Shown: one piece after another, positions 19,586 through 31,965 of the stretch | Layout: the number at the start of each line of letters is the position of its first letter | How positions within the stretch are numbered: the stretch's first letter is position 1 | Origin: Schistocerca nitens | Lineage: Eukaryota > Arthropoda > Insecta > Orthoptera > Acrididae | NCBI RefSeq assembly: GCF_023898315.1 | Contig: NC_064614.1 | Location: 495,334,109 to 495,398,108, forward strand | Length of the DNA: 64,000 nt | Direction of reading: 5' to 3' | Notes under the pieces: model-generated | What the model was told of the DNA's origin: nothing | Databases searched by the model: none | Seen by the model: only the letters and a program-made list of their open reading frames with translations | Made by a program: the position numbers and the translations under genes

Positions 19586-20991
19586 CACTGCTCTGCAAAA
19601 ATTTATGGACGAGATAAGTAAATTAACATAGCATATTAACAACTTGCTGAAAATTAATTAAAATGCTGGAGCATGTTGCAAGAGGTTTTCCAGTCGTGCA
19701 CGGAAGGCTGGATGTCACATGGCGTGGGGTCACCGTGACAATGGCGCCATATGGGGATGGCAGATGATGGAAGGGGAATTGGGAAAAGACTATGTTTGTC
19801 AAACAACGAGCAGTTATGGTGCACTGTGGTGGGTTTCTTCATTATGACATTGTCCGGAAACAACATTTGGGTGACTTATGACTTCACACCGAGAGAAAAC
19901 ATCCGGAAGTTGGTAGAAGGACGAAGTGTGACGAGTGTAGCTCAGGAGTTTTGTATTGCTCGCAGCATTGTTTCTTATGCATGGGGAGCGTTCCGAACCA
20001 CAAGTACTGCTGCCTGAAGGGGAAGCAATTGCAAACAAATTTAACAGATTCTCAAAGGACACCGTCTCACGCCCCACAGTTGCATGCGACCGCATGGGGT
20101 TGGTCTCTTTATCGGACGCCCCGGAACGTGGCGTTTTGTTAACACCCGCACATCGGTGACACTGTCTGCGATGGTGCCAAGAGCATAGGGACTGGACCGC
20201 CGACTATGGGATCGCGTGGGCTTCTAGGGAGAGAACAGATTCAATGTGAGTAGTGATTCTGGATGCACCCTCGTCTAGGGAGGTGTGGAAACATGTAATG
20301 CAGCCATGAACGTCTTAGAACATGACAGGTTTGGTGGTCCAGGCGTTATGGTGTGGGGAGGTACAACATTGTATGACCATACTGACCTGCGAATCTTTGA
20401 ACACTGTGCACTCGGCAGTCAACATCACTTTGACACTGTTCTGCTTCCCAGTTTGTGTCTTTTCAGGTGTGCATACGGTCCTGATTTAATATTTGCGAAT
20501 GACAATGCGCGACCGCTTGGAACAGCGCAGGCGGAGGAGTTCTTGGAGCGAGAGGGTATTAGGCGAATGGACTGGCCTGCTTGTTCCCCACGACTTAAAC
20601 CCATTGAGCACGTGTAGGATGCGCTGGGAAGAGGTATTGCAGAACGTCTACATGCACTAACGACCAGCCAGCATTTGTCAACAGCGCTGGTGGAGAAACA
20701 GAACGTCCTGCAACAAGAACTCCTACCAAGCTTGTGACCAACACGGGAACACGTTGCAGAGCATACACTGTTGTCCGTGATTGTCACACACCCTATAAAG
20801 AACCATGCCCTGACTTCTATAACGCCCTCAGCATCATCATAAATCACGGTAACCTCAATGTAGTTTGGGTCTTTGAGAGAGTATTTCACTGTACTGTACT
20901 GTAGCAGTTATTTCTATGCATGGTCCAAGTTTCATCGAACTATTTTACTTGCCAGTGACACATTCTCGTCATTAAGTTTTGCTCACTAGTG
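19586..20991 (+). mobile_element. Tc1-like DNA transposon, second family (dead)
   Basis: A 1406-bp element. The left end reads CACTGCTCTGCAAAAATTTA then TGGACGAGA. The right end, reverse-complemented, reads CACTAGTGAGCAAAACTTAA then TGACGAGA. TA dinucleotides flank both ends (19584-19585, 20992-20993). The ends have drifted (about four in five bases match), and the transposase is broken, so this insertion is old. Confidence 0.85.
19878..20780 (+). pseudogene. Tc1-like transposase pseudogene
   Basis: The N-terminal trace TPRENIRKLVEGRSVTSVAQ resembles a Tc1 helix-turn-helix. Frames then shift several times. The C-terminal catalytic half is readable from about 20285: GGPGVMVWGG, FANDNARPLGTAQAEEFLER, then GIRRMDWPACSPRLKPIEHV, followed by a stop where relatives read W, and DALGRGIAERLHAL. 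The second catalytic Asp and the final Glu are still visible. The first catalytic region is not readable in one frame. Confidence 0.8.
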
Positions 20992-21094
20992 TATTACACT
21001 GAAATCACAAAGCCAGAAATCGTGTATACTTCTGTAATCCTCATCATTGACATACTATCACTTATCTTAGGCGAGATATAAAATTATTTTCAGT

Positions 21095-21665
21095 CTACGT
21101 CTCCGTCCACATCTACATTCATATCTGTACTCCTAACACCATTTTACGGTATGTAGCGTAAGTGGTCTTAGATACCACTACAATTTCTCTTCTTCCCTGT
21201 TCCATCCATGGTGTGTGGGAGAATGACCGACTATAAGATGTAAGAGCTCTTCTTTCTCTGACATTCTCGTAGTGGTCAATTGAGAGACGTATATGGGAGG
21301 AAGTAATATGTTGGCCGACTCTTTCTGGCGTGCACATTCTTGGAATTTCAACAGAAAATCGCTCTGTGACGCAGAATCCCTCCTTTGTAGCGTCTGTGAT
21401 CTTAGTAACACTCTCGCTCTTATGAAATGATGCCGTAACGAAGTCCACCACTCTTCGTTGGCTTTCCTCTACCCCTCGTTAAGGACTTTGATGAACATTA
21501 CTCAAGACTATCGAACGAGTATTTTGTAAGCCATTTCGTTCGTGATTGAATCATATTTCCTTAAAATTCTTCCACTGATTCTGGCAGGCGCTTTTGCCAC
21601 AATTAATTTTATGTGGTAATTCCAGTTTAGGTCCCTCTAGACGACCATTTCCATTTATTTTGCAG
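21095..21665 (-). mobile_element. CR1-like LINE 3' fragment
   Basis: Minus-strand relic of the same broad LINE class as 25762-26768. It starts at an ACATCTACATTCATA tail, followed by sequence corresponding to the C-terminal coding and 3' region of the intact relative at 54980-55320. Examples are GGGAGGAAGTAATATGTTG, a reverse-complement match to the EV..ILLPPTY region, and AATTTCAACAGAAAATCGCT. The peptide is not in one frame. Heavily diverged, so an old insertion. Confidence 0.6.
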
Positions 21666-21737
21666 TTATTATTGTTTACAGTCATTTGTCGCCGATAGTG
21701 TAACCGAATAACAGTGAAGCTCTTTACTTTTTAAGCG

Positions 21738-22540
21738 CCATACACAGACGTGACAAGTCATGGAATACTCATATGCACATATACAGGTGACAATAGTATT
21801 GCGTACACAAGGTATTAAAGGGCAGTGCATTGGCTGCGCTGTCATTTGTACTCAGGTTATCCATGCGAAAACGTTTACGACGTGATTATGGAAATTAGCA
21901 GGCTTTGAACGCGGGACAATAGTTGTAGCTAGAAGGATGGGACATTTCATTTCGGAAACCGTTAGGGAATTCAGTACTCCGACATCCACAGTGTCAAAAA
22001 TGTTCCGAGAACATCAGGTTTCAGGCATTACCTCTCTCACCACGGACAACACAGTGGACGATGGCCTTCACGTAACGACCGAGAACAGCGGCGTTTGCGT
22101 CAGTGCTACCAGACAAGCAACACTGAGGAAAATAGCCGCAGAAATCAATGCGGAACGTACGATGAACGTGGCAGTTGGGCAACGCGGTGAAATTTGGCGT
22201 TAATGGGCTATTGTGGCTCACGACCGATGCGAGTGCCGTTGATAACAGCACGACACGTAGGGTTGGACCCTAGACTATTTGAAAACCCTGTCCTGTGCAG
22301 ATGAGTCCTGATTTTTGTTGGTAAGAGTTGATGATAAGGTTAGAGTGTGGCGCAGAGCCAACGAAGCCATGGACCAAAGTTGTCAACAAGGAACTGTGCA
22401 AGCTGGTGGTAGCTCCATAATAGGGTGAGCTTTGTTTATATAGAATGGACTGTATTCTCTAGTCCAGCTGAACCGATAATTGACTAAAACTGGTTATGTT
22501 CGGCTACTTGGAGCTTCCCACGTTACACAATAGATCTTTT
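21738..22540 (+). pseudogene. Tc1-like transposase relic, third family
   Basis: Begins near a terminal-repeat-like ACACAGACGTGACAAGTCAT. The coding trace reads GFERGTIVVARRMGHFISET and VREFSTPTSTVS (helix-turn-helix), then ATLRKIAAEINAERTMNV, CADESRFLLVRVDDKVRVWR and AMDQSCQQGTVQAGGSSII. The first catalytic Asp motif survives as ADESRF. The second and third are missing because the 3' end is lost near 22540. Stops and frameshifts abound. A second fragment of this family is at 38575-38985, sharing the CQQGTVQ block. Confidence 0.75.
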
Positions 22541-22589
22541 ATACACACTGTAAACACCGAACCTACATCCTCTCGGAATATCCCCTCTG

Positions 22590-22800
22590 CATCCGTCGAT
22601 TTCGTTTCGTTGACAGCGATGTGCTGAGTTCTGTCTGCTGGGAAGTTCTGAATCCAGTCACAAAAATACAGGACAAACTCGTATTTTGTTCTTTAAACGA
22701 CAGAGCGGAACTGTATAACAGTCCTTCCGAAAGTGAGGGACACGGAATCAACCTGGACGCAGTCGTTTCCGGTGCTTTGCATCTCACAGACGAAGAGACC
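22590..22800 (-). pseudogene. CR1-like LINE reverse transcriptase fragment
   Basis: On the minus strand a short stretch resembles the segment of LINE reverse transcriptase spanning V-D-x-V-x-L-x-F-R-K-A-F-D-T-V-P and CDWIxxFLADRTQ of the intact relative at 54220-54370. Here the end reads CDWIQNFPADRTQH. It may belong to the same old insertion as 21095-21665, later disrupted by the Tc1-like relic between them, but this cannot be proved. Confidence 0.5.
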
Positions 22801-24522
22801 TAGCTAAATTTGTAAGATCTCTGTAATTGTCTCCCTGTAAGTCATTTATGAGTCGTGTGTCTGGTAAAACGATAATCAGTTCGAACAAAATTACGACGTC
22901 GTATGGGAAATGACGGAGTTCTTTATATTTTTTTCCATACATTTCGTTTGTTGTTCCATCATTCAATAAAGAACGAGTCAATACATCTAAGAAAGGTAAA
23001 ATATGGTCATGTACCTAGGAACAAATATTCTGTTCAATTTAAAAATGTTGCAGTCGAGAAAATCCTTTCAGTATTGTTTTTAACAACCTATATGCACATT
23101 ATTACTTTACGGCACACAAATAATCAGTTTGTGAAATCAAATTAAGAAGAAGTATTATCAAAAATCAGTTATAAGTTAAAAATATTTTGAAATGGAAGTT
23201 ATAGGAAACTAACCCAAATTTCCAGTTTCAAACAATGCAAAACTATTATATCATCAAAGAAACTCAGTGTATTTGCAAATACCGTGTGTTCCACGGTAGA
23301 AGAAGTTCTTCCGTTTCACGACACAAGATAATGCACGACCGACGAGCTGTAGCTCAACCGTCCATGCTTTACATAATTAGCTTTAAAAATATATGGCATT
23401 TTATTCACCATAACACTATGTAACTGAAGAATTATCAATATTCTGCAAATAGTTTTAATATATTATACAGCACTTAAATACGAAGACTCGTAGTAGTTAC
23501 AAACGCTGCCAAAAAAACTATCTCATGTCTCACAATAAAAAAAAACAATAGAAAATGTCGGAAACTGCTTATTGTGCTTTGTAGTATTCATTCCTTCACG
23601 AGACTGCAAAATCAGTCACTAGATTGAAACACCGACCACAAAACATCATGTGTTTGTAGGTGCACTATCCTTTAGGTACAACACTCTCCCCTTTTTATAG
23701 TAAGAAATGTATGAAATTTCAGAAATGTCAGTCTATTAATACTATGTTAATTAATTTTTCATTACATATTTTTTCAAATGTGAGTAATGACGTGTAACAG
23801 AAAAGTTTGGGTGCGGCGACTGGAGAGAGAATTCACTGTGCTTGACGAGAGCAAGAAATAATACGGTAATGTTTGCAGACGAGATGGAAGAAAGAATACA
23901 AAAATAGGTGGATCTGTGAATCTAAAAGAAACAATGTGTGCTAAAATAGCGCTTCGAGAACTTTTAGAAAGAAGAACAGAGTCGGGCAAGGAAACAATAG
24001 CTTCCTGTGACAAAGTTGACTGGAATTTGACACGTTGAAGAGACAACTGGAATAGGCTGTTGACATAAAAGTACGAGCCCCAGTCTACTAAGAAATCAGA
24101 CTACGGAATCAAACATTCTTGTTGCTAAGAAAGGGGTTTGTGTAAAAAGAGAGTTCCGACGAAACTTCCGCAGTGCTCTTCATTCATACAAGGAATGTGC
24201 TATCTGTGTGTTTAAGATGCAACATAAAAAATTATACAAGGGGTATTAAAAACTAATGACAAATACATTGCAGAAGATTTGTAATTCGTACCGCTATCTC
24301 AGCCGATGCAGGAAATAAACACGATTCTACGTTATACTGATGCCCTGGCCAACCACGAACCATACTACAGCATCAAAAAAATCAAAACTGATGTGGAAGA
24401 TAAATTGGTTAGCCAATAAAGAGCAAATATTATCGAAACTCTGAAGCAAGTAAAGGAACTCTATTATTTACGTAGAAAAGTAACTGATGATAATGTGATA
24501 GATCGATGTTAAAAGAAGAAGA

Positions 24523-24567
<45 letters not shown>

Positions 24568-25761
24568 GCTATGGCCAAACACGTTTTCAAAGATGAAATT
24601 AATTTACTAAGAAACAACTATCTTCTTAGAGAAGTAAGGGAGAGACTCGCCGAGAGATTTATCTGGGTTGCTTTAAACTTTGATCATCATGGGTGGATTC
24701 TCGAGAGACATGAAAAAAAAACAAGTAGAAGCAGAGGAGATATGAACACGCAGAACAGTCGTATAAACGTCCTGCCCGGAAAAAAATATAAAAAGCAAGT
24801 AGGAAAAGGAGTACACAAAGTAAATACTAAATTAACTAGAATGAAAATAAGGATGTAGGCACAGTGCATCCACATTTAGTAGCGTGATCAATAGAACTGC
24901 GGAAGTTACACCCAAGTGACACAGATGAGAGGGTCGGAGATGTGTAGCTAAATCAACAACGCTTAGTTGACTTGGAGTGAAGGATGGGTAACTGGACTAC
25001 TACTGGTCGAATTGTTCGGGGCGCTTCACAATTTATGTAGCTAGCTTATGGAGGCTGTGAGGAGACCTGGATAAAGTTCCTGATAAAGAACCCATGTCCG
25101 CAAACTTACCGTTTGGATATGAAGTAAGTTTGAAGGTAGGGTCACATTCAGATCACCACGGTATACACATGAATCGAGAAGAGGGCGCCGCCATCAGTCC
25201 TTGCTCTAATTATGACATCATACACCACTTTCGTCTGATTACAACAATTTCTGCGAGAGATTCCTAGGTCCGCGTCTAGAAAGACAGACTGTGGTGCTTC
25301 ACGGAGGTGTCACACTCGCGGCTTTGAAGAGAATGTCCTTCTTCATGTAACAGAGAATCCTAATACGAGTATTTGAAATATTTCTCATGCAATCGGCTCC
25401 TGTAGAGCACACACGTCGGAGCTTGTTCTCTCTGCGTCCGTGAAGCGGGAGATTTGAAAGTGATTCGATCTTCAGATCTGTTCTACATTCAAATGGTACA
25501 TTTCCGAACAAGTGTTCTGGATCAAAGCTTTATCTACTAAGCTCCCTCTACAACACCTTTAAGCTGGTAATAGGAGGTGTGCAACATCCTGTACAATACT
25601 GTTAGAGCGAACACTGTTCATTGAAATCTGATACCTGTCCTCAGATAAAAATTGCCATATCATAAGGTGATATTTTGGCAAGGTGTCAACCAGATTTAAA
25701 ACCTGACAACGGGTTGTAGAAGTAGGTAAGCTCAATTTGAAAATATTGCGAAATGTGAAAA
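22801..25761. other. No gene recognised
   Basis: AT-rich with short frames. A 95-codon + strand frame at 24571-24858 starts just after the (GA)n tract and is Lys/Arg-rich, but has no recognisable domain. Nothing else stands out in this 3-kb stretch. Confidence 0.35.
24527..24566. repeat. (GA)n microsatellite
   Basis: About 20 uninterrupted GA units within a longer purine-rich run starting near 24511. Confidence 0.95.
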
Positions 25762-26768
25762 TATCTAAGCTACATCTACATCTACATATACACGCCGCTA
25801 GCCACCAAGCGGTGTGTGGCGGAGGGCACAATTTGCGCCAAAGTCATATTTCCCCCACTCTGTTCCACTTGCGGATCGCGCCAGGGAAAAACGATTACCT
25901 GAATGCCTCAGTACGAGCTCTAATTTACCTTGTCTTTGAATGGTGATCACTGTGCGATTTCAAAGTTGGTGGTAACAATATATGCTCTACATCCTCGGAA
26001 TTTAGAGAGCAGCCCCTTCCGTTTAGCGCGTCGTCTGTCTGCAAGTGTGTCCCACTTCAAACTTTCTATGAGATTTGTAACGCTCTTGCGATGGCTAAAT
26101 GTTCCAGTCAGGAATCTTGTCGCTCTTCTTTGGACCTTCTCAATCTCTTGAATCAGACCCAACCGGTAAGAGTCCCATACAGACGAAGAATACTCTGACT
26201 GGACGAACTAACGTATTGTAAGCTATTTCCTTTGTTGAAGGACTGCAACGCTTCAGGATTCTACCAATAAACCGCAATCTAGAGTTCGCCTTGCCCGTTA
26301 CTTGTGTAATCTGATCATTCCATTTGAGATAATTTCGAATAGTCACACCCAGATACTTGACGGATGTTACCGCTTCCAAAGACTGGGCATTTATTTTGTA
26401 CTCGTACATTAATTTGGATGTTCGTCTTGTTATACGCAGTAGGTTACACTTACTATTATTGAGAGATAACTGCCAGTCATTACACCAAGCATTTATTTTC
26501 TGCAAATCCTCATTGATTTGTTCACAACTTTCGTGTGATACTACTTTCCTCTACACTACAGCATTATCGACAAACAGTCTAATGCCGCTGTCAATATCAT
26601 CAACCAGATCGTTTATGTAAATCGTAAAAACCAGTGGACCTACTACGCTGCCCTGGGGCACACCCGAAGTTACGCTTGTTTCTGTTGAAGCCACCCCATT
26701 CAGGACGACACACTGCTCTCTGTCTGTCAGAAAACTTTCTACCCAACCTCATATGTCATTAGATAGAC
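25762..26768 (-). mobile_element. 5'-truncated CR1-like LINE, dead
   Basis: Minus-strand copy containing the end of the reverse transcriptase, a C-terminal region, a 3' untranslated region and a (TAGATG)n tail, which appears on the + strand as CTACATCTACATCTACAT at 25768-25785. The readable frames are 26505-26140 and 26162-25947. It is related to the LINEs at 51668-55325 and 59032-62087 but is a distinct, older copy. Confidence 0.85.
25947..26700 (-). pseudogene. LINE reverse transcriptase C-terminal part
   Basis: Minus-strand translation gives VTSGVPQGSVVGPLVFTIYI and NDL. The catalytic box reads LFVDNAVV where active relatives read LFADDAVV, so both key residues are altered. Downstream are QKINAWCNDWQLSLNNSKCN, VTSVKYLGVTIRNYLKWNDQ, LRFIGRILKRCSPSTKEIAY and EIEKVQRRATRFLTGTFSHR. 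Stops and a frameshift break the frame. Inactive. Confidence 0.85.
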
Positions 26769-27025
26769 TGTAAGCGCACACTTTTTGGAGCAAAATTACT
26801 GAATACGCAATTAATTAACAACAGTTGCAGTCACCAATGTCATTCAAATACTTTGCAGCACACTTGAGAATGTTGAAATAGATTCAGTCATGGGTAAAAG
26901 AAATTGTAAGATTTTGATTTATTAGTGAATTCACAAAAACTTAATTTTGTCAGCAACAGAGCTGCAGGTGCATGGGTAGTCTATATTCGAATAAGTTTAA
27001 TGTGCATAATCTGTACGAACCAGAT

Positions 27026-29529
27026 TCATGAAGGGTATCGACAAAGAAAGAAAGAAATTATTCAGGTAGAAATTATTCAGGTAGTGAAGGGAGACGAAAA
27101 TTTAATAGTCATGGGTGACTGGAATTCGGGAGTAGGAAAAGGGAGAGAAGGAAACATAGTAGGTGAATATGGATTGGGGCTATGAAATGAAAGTGGAAGC
27201 CGCCTGGTAGAATTTTGCATAGACCATAACTTAATCATAGCTAACACTTGGTTCAAGAATCATGAAATAAGGTTGTATACATGGAAGAACCCTGGGGATA
27301 CTAAAAGGTATCAGATAGATTATATAATGGTAAGACAGAGATTTAGGAACCAGGTTTTAAATTGCAAGACATTTCCAGGGGCAGATGTGGACTCTGACCA
27401 CAATCTATTGGTTATGAGCTGTAGATTAAAACTGAAGAAACTGCAAAAAGGTGGGAATTTAAGGAGATGGGACCCGGATAAACTGAAAGAACCAGAGGTT
27501 GTACAGAGCATCAGGGAGAGCATAAGGGAACAATTGACAGGAATGGGGGAAAGAAATACAGTTGAAGAAGAATGGGTAGCTTTGAGGGATGCAATAGTGA
27601 ATGCAGCAGAAGATCAAATAGGTAGAAAGACGAGGGCTAGTAGAAACACTTGAGTAACAGAAGAAATATTGAATTTAATTGATGAAAGGAGAAAATATAA
27701 AAATTCTGTAAATGAAGCAGGCAAAAAGGAATACAAACGTCTCAAAAATGAGATCGACAGGAAGTGCAAAATGGCTAAGCAGGCATGGTTAGAGGACAAA
27801 TGTAAGGATGTAGAGACTTATGTCACTAGGGGTAAGATAGATACTGCCTACAGGAAAATTATAGAGACCTTTGTAGAAAGGAGAACCACTTGCATGAATA
27901 TCAAGAGCTTCTAAGCAAAGAAGGGAAAGCAGTAAGGTGGAAGGAGTATATAGAGGGTCTATACAAGGGCGATGTACTTGGGGACAATATTATGGAAATG
28001 GAAGAGATGTAGATGAAGATGAAATGGGAGATATGATACTGCGTGAAGAGTTTGACAAAGCACTGAAAGACCTGAGTCGAAATAAGGCACCCGGAGTAGA
28101 CAACATTCCATTAGAACTACTGACAGCCTTGGGAGAGTCAGTCCTGACAAAACTCTACCATCTGGTGAGCAAGATGTATGAGACAGGTGAAATACCCTCA
28201 GATTTCAAGAAGAATATAATAATTCCAATCCCAAAGAAAGCAGGTGTTGACAGATGTGAAAATTACCGAACTATCGGCTTAATAAGTCACAGCTGCAAAA
28301 TACTAACGCGAATTCTTTACAGACGAATGGAAAAACTGATAGAAGCCGACCTCGGGGAAGATCAGTTTGGATTCCGTAGAAATGTTGGAACACGTGAGGC
28401 AATACTGACCCTACGACTTAGCATAGAAGAAAGATTAAGGAAAGGCAAACCTACGTTTCTAGCATTTGTAGACTTAGAGAAAGCTTCTGACAATGTTGAT
28501 TGGAATACTCTCTTTCAAATTCTGAAGGTGGCAGGGGTAAAATACAGGGAGAAAAAAGCTATTTACAGTTTGTACAGTAACCAGATGGCAGTTATAAGAG
28601 TCGAGGGACATGAAAGGGAAGCAGTGTTTGTAAAGGGAGTGAGACAGGGTTGTAGCCTCTCCCCGATGTTATTCAATCTGTATATTGAGCAAGCAGTGAA
28701 GGAAACAAAAGAAAAATTCGGAGTAGGTATTAAAATCCATGGAGAAGAAATAAAAACTTTGAGGTTCGCCGATGACATTGTAATTCTGTCAGAGACAGCA
28801 AAGGACTTGGAAGGGCAGTTGAACGGAATGGATAGTGTCTTGAAAGGAGGATATAAAATGAACATCAACAAAAGCAAAACGAGGATAATGGAATGTAGTC
28901 GAATTAAGTCAGGTGATACTGAGGGAATTAGATTAGGAAATGAGACACTTAAAGTAATAAAGGAGTTTTGCTATTTGGGGAGCAAAATAACTGATGATGG
29001 TCGAAGTAGAGAGGATATAAAATGTAGACGGGCGATGGCAAGGAAAGCGTTTCTGAAGAAGAGAAATTTGTTAACATCGATTATAGATTTAAGTGTCAGG
29101 AAGTCGTTTCTGAAAGTATTTGTTTGGAGTGTAGCCATGTATGGAAGTGAAACATGGACGATAAATAGTTTGGACAAGAAGAGAATAGGAGCATTCGAAA
29201 TGTGATGCTACAGAAGAATGCTGAAGATTAGATGGGTAGATCACATAACTAATGAGGAGGTATTGAATAGAATTGGGGAGAAGAGGAGTTTGTGGCACAA
29301 CTTGACTAGAAGGAGGGATCGGTTGGTAGGACATGTTCTGAGACGTCGAGGGATCACCAATTTAGTATTGGAGGGCAGCGTGGAGGGTAAAAATCGTAGA
29401 GGGAGACCAAGAGATGAATACACTAAGCAGATTCAGAAGGATGTAGGCTGCAGTAGGTACTGGATGATGAAGAAGCTTGCACAGGATGGAGTAGCATGGA
29501 GAGCTGCATCAAACCAGTCTCAGGACTGA
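27026..29529 (+). pseudogene. LINE endonuclease-reverse transcriptase pseudogene
   Basis: Endonuclease traces: ENLIVMGDWNSGVGKGREGN, LYTWKNPGDTKRYQIDYIMV and DVDSDHNLLVM, carrying the GDWN, ID and SDH motifs. The reverse transcriptase reads LSRNKAPGVDNIPLELL, IIPIPKKAG, ENYRTIGLISHSCKIL, FLAFVDLEKASDNVDW, VRQGCSLSPMLFNLYIE and catalytic LRFADDIVILSE. The tail reads LVGHVLRRRGITNLVLEG and GRPRDEYTKQIQ. Stops at about 27183, 27651, 27912 and 29203, with frame changes, break it into five frames. FADD itself is intact. A 15-16-base tandem duplication lies at about 27056-27088. Confidence 0.88.
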
Positions 29530-29555
29530 AGAGCACAACAACAAACAACATCGAC
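27026..29555 (+). mobile_element. RTE/BovB-like LINE, 5'-truncated
   Basis: A + strand non-LTR retrotransposon with endonuclease remnants at 27030-27450, a linker, a reverse transcriptase at 28020-29200 and a C-terminal tail to 29529. It ends in an ACAACAACAAACAACA-rich tail. The start lacks the N-terminal endonuclease motifs, consistent with truncated target-primed integration. Clade assignment rests on the endonuclease style (craniofacial development protein 2-like) and is tentative. Confidence 0.85.
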
Positions 29556-30579
29556 AACACACGAAAAGGCAATCCGAATGATCTCGTACTTGTTCCACTT
29601 ATATCGCAGACGTGGCAGAAAATAGAAGAACAGTCCCAGTAATTTGGAAATATCTACTTAACTAATAATAAGGTTGGCTTTTAAGAATGAATAATAAGAA
29701 CCATGTCCAGCTTCCTTCACACCAGTTCAGTATGCACCGTGAACGTAAAGCTAGACTACCATCAGCAGACTCAGAGGCAGTTAAGTAGGTGTTGTTCTAT
29801 CCACACTTCATCTGAGAGTTAAACTGGAAGTAAAATTAGCATTTGATACTCTAATAAGCATCCCTTTCCATTGAGTTTGCTGTGTTTTCAGGATTCTACC
29901 CGGTCTCTTTCCTATGTGTCGTCAGGCGCAATTTCTCTGGCGTTTCACCAGATCTGCGATTTCGTTTTTGTAATCTGTAACTGGAGTCAGCCCAACAAAT
30001 AACGCTCACTACGAGTATGTCTCTCTTGCGACGGAAAGCTTTGGTTTGTTTCCCGAAACGACCAAAACGATTTTTAAAGCGCACTTTTACAAGCCCATTC
30101 GACAGGACGGTCCCACATTAGTCTAGTGCTTTATTCTCTTCATCGATATCGATTAACAGGGACAGCAAAACACGAATAAGAATAACCTAGAACTCCAGCA
30201 GCGGCTGAGCAGCGCTTCTGCATGGCGGTAGCAGTCACGCGGGCCAGGGAGGTGCTGTCACCGCTGGAGTACTATTTATTTTTCGAGTTTTACTATCGTG
30301 TTAATAAATGTCGATAAAACGGATGCACACCAGACAAATTTGGGACTACTGTGCCGACTGGGTAGATAAAATTCCAATTTAAAAATCATTTTATTTATGA
30401 CGGGAAACAAACCGAAGCGTTCCATCGTAGCCGCCCGTCGCAGGAAAGAGGTGACCAGCAGTACTTTTTTGGCTGGGTCCAGCTACACTTCCCAAAAATG
30501 AAACTGATGATACCCTTTGTTTGTGGATTTGTTGTGTAATCAACATTTAATCATAATATCAGCTATTTTCCGGTGTCTA
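29556..30579. other. No gene recognised
   Basis: A basic 62-codon minus-strand frame at 29896-30084 has no recognised domain. No repeat ends seen. Confidence 0.3.
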
Positions 30580-31963
30580 CACTACTGGTCATTAAAATTG
30601 CTACACCAAGAAGAAATGCAGATGATAAACGGGTATTCATTGGACAGATATATTATACTAGAACTGGCATGTGATTACATTTTCACGCACTTTGGGTGCA
30701 TAGATCCTGAGAAATCAGTACCCAGAACAACCACCTCTGGCCGTAATAACGGCCTTGATACGCCTGGGCGTTGAGTCAAACAGAGCTTGGATGGCGTGTA
30801 CAGGTACAGCTGCCCATGCGGCTTCAGCACGATACCACAGTTCATCAAGAGTAGTGACCGGCGTATTGTGACGAGCCAGTTGCTCGGCCACCATTGATGG
30901 GACGTTTTCAATTGGTGAGAGATCTGGGGAATGTGCTGGCCAGGGCAGCAGTCGAACATTTTAAGTATCCAGAAAGGCCCGTACAGGGTCTGCAACATGC
31001 GGTCGTGCATTATCCTACTGAAATGTAGGGTTTCGCAGGGATCGAATGAAGGGTAGAGCCACGGATCGTAACACATCTGAAATGTAACGTCCACTATTCA
31101 AAGTGCCGTCAATGCGAATAAGAGGTGACCGAGACGTGTAACCAACGGCACACCATACCATCACGCCGGATGATACGGTAGCATGGCGATGACGAATACA
31201 CGCTTCCAATGTGTGTTCACCGCGATGTCGCCAAACACGGATGCGACCATCATGATGCTGCAAACAGATCCTGGATTCATCCGAGAAAATGACGTTTTGC
31301 GATTCGTGCACAAAGGTTCGTCGTTGAGTACACCATCGCAGACGCTCCTGTCTGTGATACAGCGTCAAGGGTAACCGAAGCCATGGTCTGCGACCTGATA
31401 GTCCATGCTGCTGCAAACGTCGTCGAACTGTTCGTGCAGATGGTTGTTGTCTTGCAAACGTCCCCATCTGTTGACTCAGGGATCGAGACGTGGCTGCACG
31501 ATCCGTTACAGCCATGCGGATAAGACGCCTGTCATCTCGACTGCTAGTGATACGAGGCCGTTGGGATCCAGCACGGCGTTCCGTATTACCGTCCTGAGCA
31601 CACCGATTCCATATTCTGCTAACAGTCATTGGATCTCGACCAACGCGAGCAGCAATGTCACGATACGATAAACCGCAATCGCGATAGGCTACATTCCGAC
31701 CTTTATCAAAGTCAGAAACGTGATGGTACGCATTTCTCCTCCTTACACCAGGCAACGCCGGTCAACTGCTGTTTGTGTATGAGAAATGGGTTGGAAACTT
31801 TCCTCGTGTCAGCACGTTGTATGTGTCGCCACCGGCGCCAACCTTGCGTGAATGCTCTGAAAAGCTAATCATTTGCATATCACAGCATCGTCTTCTTGTC
31901 GGTTAAATTTCGCGTCTGGAGCACGTCATCTTCGTGGTGTAGCAATTTTAATGGCCAGTAGTG
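30580..31963 (-). mobile_element. Tc1-family DNA transposon, copy B
   Basis: A 1384-bp copy of the subfamily at 1224-2633, inserted in reverse. The left end is CACTACTGGTCATTAAAATT, the right end (reverse complement) CACTACTGGCCATTAAAATT, flanked by TA (30578-30579, 31964-31965). Its transposase has only two premature stops and appears otherwise colinear, so it is the best-preserved of the three copies. Confidence 0.93.
30715..31755 (-). pseudogene. Tc1 transposase, near-intact (two stops)
   Basis: Starts MPGVRRRNAYHHVSDFDKGR and stays open for 246 residues. It carries two helix-turn-helix motifs (GLSYRDIAARVGRDPMTVSR; ARTVRRRLQQHGLSGRRP), the first catalytic Asp in FSDESR, and GVMVWCAVGYTSRSP. 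A TAG then replaces the second Gln of QQDNARPH. The same frame continues with DNARPHVADPVRAFLDT, a TAA, NVRLLPWPAHSPDLSPIENV and the GGCSGY end. If both stops are Gln and Glu codons changed by point mutation, the second Asp to final Glu spacing is the classical 34 residues. Confidence 0.9.
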
Positions 31964-31965
31964 TA

